NCBI GenBank assembly: GCA_946699065.1
Contig: CAMPDV010000696.1
Span: 1-64,000, forward strand
Direction: 5' to 3'
DNA length: 64,000 nucleotides
From: Loxodes magnus
Taxonomy: Eukaryota; Ciliophora; Karyorelictea; Loxodida; Loxodidae
A program made the position numbers and the translations under genes. Positions 54,224-64,000 of the stretch are shown one piece after another. The notes beneath the pieces were generated by a model. That model worked only from the letters and a program-made list of their open reading frames with translations. It did not search any database and was not told the DNA's origin. The first letter of the stretch is position 1. Each line of letters starts with the position of its first letter.

Positions 54224-57200
54224 TTTTTAAACTTTAAAATATTTTAGTTTTAAGGATTTAACTTTAAAGTATTAAATGGAATAATGATTAAAATCATATG
54301 GAAAAATCATTATATTCTTGCAGTTTATTTTAAAGAAATTTTTTCTAGTCAGCATTATTTTAAGGATTCTATATGCTTTTTCAATATTTGTGCTATGTAT
54401 TTCTTCCTTTAATATTATTATCAGAGAATTTTAGTTCCAGTTATCATCTAGCACAAATATTTTTGCTTCACTTTTTAAAAGCAAAGGATACAATTTTACG
54501 TTATATAGCTTTTTAATACATGTTTCTGTATATTTATCATGATAAGCAAACTAAAAATAGTTTAAATAAACTAGCTTGCAATAATTTCAGCAGCATCTAA
54601 TAAAGAAATCTATTTTTAAATACATTATTTGAAGATTTTATTAAGCTCTTAAGGCAAGTATCTGATTCTATTTCTTTTATAGGAGAGAGTGATTGCTTAT
54701 TAATCAAGAAGCTATATAAATCTATAAGCTGCTTATCTTTCCTTTATTTATTACTCAAATTAATAAACAGCTTATATCTACTAAACAACTAATTTCTGTA
54801 TTTATATTTCTTTCCTTAATAGTAGCTATTTCTTTAGTAGGAAATATTAAAATTTGCATAGATAAATTATCTTAGCTTATTAATAATAATTAAGTGGTAT
54901 TATTTAAAAGAAATTAAAAGAAGTATTAAATCATTCAAATTATGCTGTTTATAAGCAGTTCAAATAGCTATTTCAAAATTATTTTGATTATATCAGTTAA
55001 AAATAATATAAAACTCTTAAGAAAGAGATAAACTTGTTAAGCATCTAAATAGCAAATTAATTAATAAGGCATGAAGATTCCTTAGATTCTATATCTATTA
55101 AATTTCTTTTTATTTTCTTATTAATATATTAAATAAATAGCTAAGTAGAAATATTTTAGACTAAATATTTACAGTTAGTTAGTAGCTAGTCATCATAATA
55201 AATTCCTATATAATCAATTTATTCTTTTGAAACTATTTTAAGAATCAAATATTAAAGACTTATTAATCTTAGCTAATTTAAACTTATTTTTTAAAGGAAA
55301 AAACTACAAGCAAAGTCTATTGAAGTAAGTCGAAATATTATAGAGATCAGAAAAAATCCGATTGGCTTGCAATATAAGAATTAGATGCATATCAAGTTAT
55401 ATATAATTTAACTAGAAAAATATATCTAAAACATAATATTTAAATTAGGTCTTTCAAATAGCTCTTAGTTCTTAATATACTCATTCTTGAGTTTTTTAAT
55501 AGCATTCTCATTTCTTTCATAGGAAAACTTAATAAAATTAAAAAAAACAACACTAATTTAATTTCATTAAGATAAATCTAAATGAAAATATAGAAAAATA
55601 AATAACTTTTATGATTTAAGAGATTTATAACATGAGAGTTATTAATCTAAATATAAGGATTAATATGACTGAATGCTTAATAAGCTGCCCCTATTTTTGT
55701 TTTATTAATATTATTAGCCAAAAAATATCTACATCAATACCATTGATTTATAAAAGCTTTAAATCAACTCTTATACAAATCTTATGATATCATCATTCAT
55801 TTTCTTTCTTCTATGATTTTAAAGGTAAAATAACCTTCCAAGAAATTCAAGAACTACGATTTTTATAAGATAGTAAAATAAGTTTATTTTCTAGATTTAA
55901 ATAATCATAAAATTTATTTAATTAAGCAGGATATTAAGAAGGTTTGATAAATAATGAAATTAATCCAATTAAGAAATTTTAGCTTAATCTAATAAAAAAC
56001 TAAGGAATTGAAAATGTTTCTGAACATTAGTAAAGTTAAAAATTATAAATCTCTCTTTAAGTAATCAATTACTTCACTTAATTTAGGAATTAACCAAATA
56101 TTATGATTGAAGATTTTAATTTTTTAGTTATTAATATAATCAAAACTTGGATATATTCTAACTACTGTTTTATTAATAATGGGATCTTATTATTTAAGAG
56201 AAATCTGAAATTTGTTTAATTATTCAACTCATCGATGTGATATAATCAAGCAAATTATTATTTAGAAAATCACTAACAATCTTAAATATAACTATTTAAT
56301 AAATATATAAAAGTATAAGTAAAGATTAAAATGTTTAAGTTTATATTATAGATAAATAAATCAAAATAAATGTATTTAGTGGCTTCTTTAATCTACCTTT
56401 TATAAATATTTTCTCACAAGATACAATTTAAAATTTTTAAAGTTATCTTAAGGAATCATATCTTAAATTTTACTAGCGAACTAGTTAATTTCTTTCAATT
56501 ATGAATTTATTATTTAATCTATTGAAGTTTAAAAATATTATAATGAATCTTGTCTATGATGTAGATATTTAATTATATTATGTGCTAATAGGATTGTAGT
56601 GGAAGACTTTTGTTTAATTAATCCATTTTATTCGTTAATATATCTTCGCTTTTCATTGCATACAGTTCTACTTTTTATTTGCAAGTAGTTAAATTAACAA
56701 TATAAAGATTAGAATGATGGAATTGGTTCTAATTATCTTTTTACATTGCTTAATAATTTCATAAGATTATAAAAGAACGAATTATGAAGCTAATGAATGT
56801 AAAAATTGGTTGAAACAGCAAGATATATTTAAAGAATATATGAAAAAGTTAAAAAGCTAAAAGTAATAATAACTAGAACAATATCTACTTTAAAAGGAAA
56901 AATTGAATTTATAAGCAACTTCTAGACATCAATTATTTAGCTAGTTATAATTATTATTTATTTAAACTTAGCTTGTTATCTTAATTTTGTTATAAGAATA
57001 AGACACTTCGAAGTATTGATTGAAAATTTATATAAAAATAGATAAATAAATAAATAATAAACATTTCCTTTTAAATTTATGAATACATTTTCTTTTATAT
57101 GAATAATTTAAAGGATTTATACTAAATACTAAATTTAATTATACATATTTGGAGACTAAATTTCTTATAATAACCTAATTTAAAGAAAATATTTAAAAAA

Positions 57201-58592
57201 TGATTATAAAGTTTCTAAAATAAACAATTATTATTCATTAAAGTTTATCAATTTTAATGTACTTTATCTAAGTTTTTAAATATTTCATATATATCATTTT
57301 ATAGTAATTAATTTTGCTTCATATTCAGAAAGTATATAAATAATAATTTAGTAAACTTAAAAGGATGAATAAATAAGCAAAGCATAAAGGATAAAAAGCT
57401 TATTTATTTCAAGGAGTAATATAAGAAAGGTAAGTTATTTTTCTAAACATTTACTTAAATTAAACTAAATTTATAAAAATGCTAAGTAACTTACAATTCA
57501 TTCTATTTTGCTTGGATTTCTATATCTTTAATTTTTTTTCAAATTTCCTTTTATCTCTTTTTTTGATTCTGTCCTATTATTTAATTTACTAACATGATAT
57601 AGATAAAGGAACCATATAGTTTTAATAGCTTTATAGTGTCTATCTTAAAATTTAATTTTAGTTCCTTTAATTTTTAATTCTATTTTAATTTTAATGGGAA
57701 AATTATATCTTCTTAAATAAATTAAGAAATAGGTAGCTTTCATTTAAGCATTATGATTTATATAAATATTTAATAGTAATTAAATGACCTTCTAAACTTA
57801 CTATTTTTACACTTTGTTAAACTTAGCACATTCCTTATATGAAATTTTGTTTATATTTATAGTTATAAATTTATAAAATTTATATTTAATCTTTTGAAAA
57901 TTTGAATTTCTTAAAGATATATAACTATTTATTAACCAAAGCATTAAGCAGTTAAAGTATCTAAGTTAAATGAATTAGATTAAGTTTGTTAAATTTTAAT
58001 ATTTTTCCATTATCTTGAAAAATACTAATTATGCTATATTTCTTTCTTTTGTATTTAGCTATATCTAAATTATAAAAATTAAATATAGAAATAAATTTGA
58101 TAGATGAGCATTATGCCCATAAAGGATGTAAAAGGATTGAAATAGTAAAGTAAAAGAATTAGTTTAAATTATAAAGAAATATATCAATGAATGACTAATT
58201 TGCTTAAATACAAACTAAGCTATAATAGATTATTATTCATTCAAGAGTTATCCTTATAATAAAACAAACTTCATTTATACTTTTATTTAATATAAGCTAG
58301 TTATTTAATCTTATAATATATACTTATAACCTAATTTAGATGTACATAATCATTTAATTTATTCTATTTAAATTAAAGGATTTTAGCTATTTTATAATTT
58401 AGAAAATAAAGCAGCAAGCAGCTAAAGAAAATTATTATGATTTAGATAAATTATTCTAAAAGTTAATATGAAATTATTTAAAATAGAATCATTAAATCAT
58501 TTATATAATAATAATATAAATAGCAAAAGTTATATTTAACATATAAAAATAATTATAAAAATCCTTTCACTTTTTCTAATAAAATAGAATTT
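54224..58592. other. A+T-rich intergenic stretch without a confident gene
   Basis: Coding-like composition stops at 54223. Short stretches with slightly higher complexity occur (for example 54640-54760 and 55290-55400, + strand), but their translations match nothing I recognise and they carry no initiation context. No tandem repeats, tRNA genes or transposon ends are apparent. Several kilobases are near-pure A/T runs punctuated by AGCTTA- or TAAGCT-like words. Confidence 0.5.
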
Positions 58593-59163
58593 TCACTTTT
58601 GCTTTTTTCTTAGTATACCAAATTATTATTTCACTCCTTTCTATTATGCTTATTTATCATCTATAGGACTATCAAATTCATCATTCTATTAATTTTTATA
58701 TTTTAATTAGTTTTTATCTTCTTTAGTTAGTTGTGATGGAGATTTTTCTTATTGATCTTATACTTTAGTACCTTTACTTTACACGACGTTGTTCTCATAT
58801 AACTATTTTTCAACATTCCGAGTTTTAGAATGCTTATCTAATAAAAATTTCAAAACATTTTCTTTCTGAAAGCTTAGTTTAAAATAAGCGTATTATTTAC
58901 CTTTTTATTTAAAATAATTTTTAGTTTATTTTGTATTATTTTCTTAATTTTAGCTAAATGGTAATAATTATTCCATTTGAGTTATCTTTTATTTCTCTAA
59001 TAAATAGTTAATAGTGGCTTCTTCCAGAATTTCTCTTTTATGTAAATTGGCATGTATTTATTAATAATTTTTACCAATAATTTTATCGTACTAAGTACAT
59101 TTATATTTATCATTAATTTTTTAAATGATAAACCTATAACTAAAGCTAATACAATGATTTAAA
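58593..59163 (-). CDS. Unrecognised charged protein, 5' end unresolved
   Basis: One minus-strand frame runs without TGA from at least 59163 down to a TGA at 58593-58595, about 190 codons with TAA/TAG as Gln. Its composition differs from random A+T translation: it is rich in Lys, Gln, Glu and Asp. It includes LHKREILEEATINYLLEKQK, then GKQYAYFKLSFQKENVLKFL, then an acidic stretch (NDEFDSPIDDK) and a basic end (LRKKQK). Near 59040-59105 the peptide YKCTQYDKIIGKNYQQIHAN followed by LH faintly recalls a C2H2 zinc finger (one Cys present, Tyr where the second Cys would be, then H-x3-H), but this is too weak to call. I find no convincing in-frame ATG, so the gene may be partial, spliced or decayed. 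A second open frame overlaps it, which lowers certainty. Confidence 0.4.
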
Positions 59164-59495
59164 ATAAATCTAAAATTATTTTTATTTAATAATTTATTTT
59201 ATTTAAGACATTAAATTAAAATACTTAAATCATTAATAAATAGTTAGGGGTTAAAAGGCTATTTCTATTTATTTGATTATACAGTGCTTTATTTAATTTA
59301 TATTATTAAATATAAACTAAATAGGAAAAATTATCTAGTTTGTTAATATTTAAATTTATAAATTTAAAGGAATTTAAATTTAGATTGAAGGGAAAAATAA
59401 AAAATAGAGATATATATAGTTAACTAATTTGAAATTAAATTAAAAAAGTGACTATTTAGATATCCATGCTTTAAAATATTATTTTAGTCTAATTC

Positions 59496-59501
59496 AAAAA
59501 A
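59496..59501 (-). terminator. RNA polymerase III terminator of tRNA-Ala
   Basis: Six consecutive T on the minus strand directly follow the discriminator base of the tRNA gene. A run of four or more T is the standard Pol III termination signal. Confidence 0.85.
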
Positions 59502-59574
59502 TGGAGAACACGGGTATCGATCCCGTTGCCTCTCGCATGCAAAGCGAGCGCTCTACCATTTGAGCTAGTTCCCC
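59502..59574 (-). tRNA. tRNA-Ala, anticodon UGC
   Basis: The 73-nt gene folds into a full cloverleaf. The acceptor stem is GGGGAAC with GTTCTCC and discriminator A73, including the G3:U70 wobble pair that is the classic alanine identity element. The D arm is GCTC/GAGC, the anticodon stem is CTCGC/GCGAG around loop TTTGCAT (anticodon TGC), and the T arm is ACGGG/CCCGT around ATCGATA. Internal promoter matches are present: A box (TAGCTCAAATGG) and B box (GATCGATAC). No intron and no encoded CCA are seen. It stands alone; no other tRNA is nearby. Confidence 0.97.
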
Positions 59575-60673
59575 TTATATTAATTAAATTAAATGGATTT
59601 TAAATGGAAATATTCTTATTTAGAGAATATCTACATTAATGAAGTTTTCTACATTGCTCTAGAAATTAAAATTTAATGTATAAACTCTTAGCTTTTGAAA
59701 TTTTCTCATTATATAAGAAGAGCTTAGTAGGTAAATGGATTTAAAAATCATAATTTTAGATTAATTTCTTAACATAAAGTGTTGAGATAAGAAGATTATG
59801 CATAGTTAGTAATGTGATATAAGTTGATGGTATATAGAATATAGTTAAAGCAATAGAAAAGATAGTAAAAGAAAGCTATTTAAGAATAAAAGAGATAGAT
59901 TCGAAAAATACTCCTTTAAGTTTATAAAGGACTGTAGTAATTGTTTGATTTAGTAATCTAATTTGCTTTGTAAAATAAAAAAGGCTAAACTAAATTAAAT
60001 AAGTGTATTTTTGGTAATTTTAGAGTATAATGAGGAAGAGACAAGCACTTTAATAAATCTAACTAGAGTTTTAATAAAGTAATAAAGCATTATATATTGA
60101 AGCTTACACTTGGTCAGACAGAAAAATCTATCCTGTCATAAAGCTAATTTAACTTTTATAAATTAAGGGTAATATAAAAATAATTCTAAGTATAGAATTT
60201 TGAATAGTTGACTTATGAATCTGTTGCTTAGAAGATATAGGAAGATAAGTTAAGTTGGTAATATACTTGTTAAAAACTTAAGAGTTTAAGATTAAGATAT
60301 TTAAAATAATTTATCTTTGGTAAATCTTAAATAAATTAATTTTAATAGATAAAGATTGGAATATTAAAATATTAATAAGCATTTGTATTTTACATTTAAC
60401 TCCTTTCATTAGTATTTAAGCTAATATAAAAATATAGCCTTACTAAATAGATATTAAGTATTTATTTATAATTTTTCTTATTAACTTGCTAATTATTAGA
60501 TATATACAAAATTAGTAAATATTGCTATTATACACAATCAAATAGAAAATTATAAAGTTAAACTTTAAAATTATTAGATTAACTATAATTAAAATTCATA
60601 TTGTAAATATTCAATTTTCATAAAGTAGAATAATTCCAACAAATTACATTCATAATTAATTACCTAATTAATG
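59575..60673. other. A+T-rich spacer between tRNA-Ala and Myb gene
   Basis: No gene, repeat or RNA fold stands out. A short region at 59860-60130 is somewhat richer in purines on the + strand but does not give a recognisable protein in any frame. Confidence 0.5.
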
Positions 60674-61630
60674 TCAAATCTCATTATTATCAAATTACCT
60701 TTATGTACTTTATAAAATATTTTTGGGATAATAACAATATAATTCAATATTTTTTAATACTAATACTTCAACAAACATTTCAACTCTGATTTCTATCTGA
60801 CCAGTTTTTATTACCATGTTAATCTGATCCTATTTAAACACAACCAACTTGACTAAGTTAATTACTATTTCCTTAATATTGAAATATACTAAAAAAACTT
60901 GGTAGCTTATATTAATTCTCTTATGGATTTAAAGCAATTTATTATGTGTATTCACTGCTATAAGCGAAATATGCTGATCTACGTTCTTAAGTAACTATTT
61001 GGGGATATATTAAATCTGAGGAGAAGCTTCAACTTAGATACTCGTATATTACCTTTCTATATTATTTTGAGTTTTTCTTTTTTCTTATTATTTCATAATT
61101 TACTTGAGTTTATCATTTTTTTCATTTTGTAAATAGGTTGTAGTATAATCACTAAAATTATTTACTTTCAACTAACTTGTGAAAATTTTTGTACAATATG
61201 AGTCGTTTTTCGAAAACTACTTCAATAGAAAGTAGAATCTATTTTTCACTTGGTGATCATTCCTTCCTTGTATGTAAGACTTTATTTTGCACCATTATAC
61301 TCCTTAAGATTTTTTTAATACAATGAATAAGTCTTCAGCTTCAGTCTAATTACCTTTCTTAATATTTGGATCTAGAAAATTGTAATATCTTTATCTAGTT
61401 TTCAACCTATCTCTTACGCTGTTAGCTGAGTGAAACTAACTGTTTAGTTAGCTAGTTAAACTCTTCCATGATACTTTTTAATTATTTTTATATTTGTACT
61501 AAATTTTCTCTAGCAGATACTTATCTTCTTCATTATTCCAATTGATACTTTGTTTTGAGGAGTTCTATAAAGTATAACTTAATGCTTTTGAACTTATTTC
61601 TTATCCTATTGAATAAGTAAGTGATTGTAG
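60674..61630 (-). CDS. Myb/SANT DNA-binding protein, two repeats
   Basis: The minus frame from 61540 to the TGA at 60674-60676 is free of other TGA codons (288 codons, TAA/TAG as Gln). Repeat 1 starts WNNEEDKYLLEKI, continues KVSWKSLTSQL and ends RYYNFLDPNIKKG, which matches the R2-R3 linker of Myb proteins. Repeat 2 reads GNQTEAEDLFIVLKK, then VQWCKIKSYIQGRNDHQVKN and RFYFLL. The ED acidic patch, W-x-KI and GR-x-D-x-x-KN are recognition-helix hallmarks. The domain spans about 61540-61219; the rest is a Lys/Gln-rich, poorly conserved tail. It presumably acts as a nuclear DNA-binding regulator. The first Trp of repeat 2 is a TAG (codon at 61346-61348). Three other Trp codons are TGG. Upstream of 61540 the frame stays open to at least 61700, but I see no in-frame ATG; an ATG at 61649 is in another frame, so an intron or a 5' lesion is likely. 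The start given is approximate. Confidence 0.8.
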
Positions 61631-64000
61631 AGTTTGAGAGGCTATACATAGATAAATGTGTATGTAAATAATTTTGTAGTGATAAGTGATTTAGTATATG
61701 ATAATATTAAATAATAATTGTACTTGTATAATTTGAAATGACTAGTAGTTTGATGTATTTAAATAAGTTAAAAGGTGTTATCCCTTGAAATATAATTGTA
61801 TAAATAAGTTTTTTTGATTTGAATTAGATATTTTTTGAATTAGCATAGGTTTAGGTTGTGAGTTAAAAATAGTTTGATTTAAGTTAGTTTGTGTATATAA
61901 TTTGGTTAATCTAATTGAATTTGTACTACTAACTATATGATATAATACATTTGATTATTACTATTTCCAAATTTGATATCATGTACAATTTTACAGTTTT
62001 ATCTATTTTAAAATCCTTAAATTTAAATTTATAATGATTGGTTTCTTTTAGAAAGTTAGAATAATTTTTACATGAAGATCTGACTTATTTCAAATATTAG
62101 GATATGATTTGTTAGCAGAATAAATTAGCTTATCTATAAAGCATTATTGATTTTAGATATAACTAAAAAATATTTTGATTAAGAATAAACTTAAAATACA
62201 ATTTTATTTGACTCATTATAATTAAATAAACTTTAACTAAATAGAATCATACCAAAAATTAAAATTTAAAGAACATACCTAGCTAAGTATTAATATGGTT
62301 ATAAAATAAGGATTATAATTATATTATTAAACTATATAACTTATGCGAATCTACTAATTTTTCTTAAATAATAAGACTATAAAATTTAATAAGTGTTGAG
62401 CAAATATTATATTTGCTAGTAGATAAATTTAGTAATTTAGAAAACTTTTATTTCTTTATGTATTTAAAATAGAGTAATTGTTATTTCCCTATCTATTTTA
62501 ACTTTATGTATTCCTAAATATTTTTTAGTCATTTAGACTTTAATTAACTATAGAAGCTAGATTTAAATTTTATAACTTTCTAGTATTACTTCTTTAATCT
62601 TATGATTGGATAAACAACTAGAAAAACTTTATAAATTTATCTAAAAATTATTTAAATAATGGATTAAGTAAGTCAGTCATATATAATCAATTGGTATGTG
62701 TCTTATAACAAAGCAAAACTTAGAATACTTTAGATAGTTTATAGTACCAGATTTAGTAAAAAATTAATCTATGATCTCTTAGCTCTGATTGCTTTTATAG
62801 TTAATGGTGCATCTAAAATAAAAAAGTGTTCCTAGCTAATAAGTTTATAATTACATTTATTTTTAACTAATAAACTACCAAGAATTTATTCTAAATAAAA
62901 CTAGGAAATTATTAGAGACTGATATAAAGAATACTGATTCATTGTAAAATACCTAAATCATTATTTATGACCATAAATCATAATAACTTTTCCTTATGTA
63001 AGCAAGTTTCTATCTTTTAAGACGGAAAGATTATTTATTCGTTAAAAAACTAATATTGCTACATTTTAGTTTTTTCAATGCAGAGAATAAATCTATAAAA
63101 TTAGCTTACATAATTGGTACTTTATTATATTCCTTCAAGAAATAGTGATATAATCATAAGTTATATAGCTTCTTTCTTAACTTTTAGCTGAATAATATGG
63201 TATTTTTTAAAGAGATATTAAAATATAAATAATTCCTTCTAAAGAAATTATGTATTTATTAGCAAACTAAATAGTTGTTATAATACTTATTTGCTATTTA
63301 TAGAGTATCAATTAGAATAGAAATATTTCAAAAGTACTAAAGTTTATTAAATTTTACATGATATCTAATAAATATTCTTTGCATCTATAGCTATAATGCT
63401 TAACTTTATTATATATTAAATTATTTTAATTCAGATTATTATTATTTAGCTGCTTTAGTTTCTTTATTTTCATGATATCGCTATTTTTATCTAAAATAAC
63501 TACATTTATTTTAAGCTAGATGCTTCTATTCCTTAAATAATTTTCAACAGATATTAAAATCAAAAGCTACACTACTATGTTTTAATAATTTTATAACTAT
63601 AATAAGCTAAGAGTCTTGAAATATATTAAGTTACTCTAGATTGCTATTTTAATTATTTTATATATTTTATCTTTTATACAACTAAAACTTAATTTTATTA
63701 GCTATTAAAATAGTTAAACCTAAATTATTTAGTAGAAACATTTATTCTAACTAAAAAATGCTAGCATTCAGATTAAGATAGTTTATTAATATAAAGAATT
63801 ATAATTAAAATACTTATTCTGCTTTTAGCTTATTTTTAAAAATTTAAATCTAAGTTCTTAATTTTATATTATAGCTTCTAAGGCTCTTAAGAATTTAAAA
63901 ACTTATGCTTTTATTAATTTTCTCCTTTACTATAGATTTTGTTAAGCATATTATTAAGCCACTTTTAAATAATATATCAGTATAAGTAATTTTTAAGTTG
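61631..64000. other. A+T-rich stretch to window end, no confident gene
   Basis: The first few hundred bases are presumably the upstream region of the Myb gene. A minus-strand stretch at about 63240-63560 stays open without TGA and gives Lys/Asn/Ile-rich sequence (for example VVILDKNSDIMKIKKLKQ), but it extends into segments with TGA and matches no family. Nothing else is recognised. Confidence 0.5.

Noticed and set aside
54224-55100. Continuation of the large gene past the TGA at 54221
   Set aside because: If UGA is always Trp the frame stays open, but composition turns to Phe/Leu/Lys-rich noise with no domain, right after a typical basic C-terminal tail.
63000-63560. Minus-strand open stretch near the window end
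   Set aside because: Asn/Lys/Ile-rich, interrupted by TGA upstream and without motifs; expected by chance in A+T-rich DNA with this code.

Overview
The window looks like nuclear DNA from a ciliate, most likely germline (micronuclear) or otherwise unprocessed chromosome. The reasons are strong A+T richness, genes that use TAA and TAG as frequent sense codons (read as Gln), a Cys-rich seven-helix membrane protein of a type abundant in ciliates, a probable 32-nt GTA...TAG intron, and more than 44 kb of satellite next to sparse, partly decayed genes. The species cannot be named from this sequence.

Positions 1-44136 are one uninterrupted head-to-tail satellite of roughly 440 units. It is already in progress at base 1 and stops sharply inside a unit at about 44136. 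Two main unit forms occur: 103 bp, nearly homogeneous on the left, and 98 bp, dominant from about 17 kb. On the right these form higher-order blocks of 4-6 units marked by shared variants. I see no genes or inserted elements in the array.

Positions 44137-64000 are low-copy A+T-rich DNA. They hold a weak minus-strand reading frame (45015-45848), a decayed TPR-repeat gene (46416-47350, +), and one large well-preserved gene (50556-54223, +). The large gene encodes a signal peptide, a laminin-G/concanavalin-like domain, a long Cys-rich region and about seven transmembrane helices. Further right are an unrecognised charged minus-strand reading frame (58593-59163), a tRNA-Ala(UGC) gene with a Pol III terminator (59502-59574, -), and a two-repeat Myb-type DNA-binding protein (60674-about 61630, -). 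No operon-like or functional link between these genes is visible.

The most interesting point is the code. The large gene has 18 in-frame TGA codons, many at positions where Trp is expected, and no in-frame TGG, while TAA and TAG also read as sense. This suggests a code with all three standard stops reassigned and UGA both Trp and terminator, as reported for karyorelict and Condylostoma-type ciliates. The Myb gene in the same window instead uses TGG for Trp and has no internal TGA. Because TAA and TAG do not stop translation here, open length alone is weak evidence; calls rest on motifs and composition.
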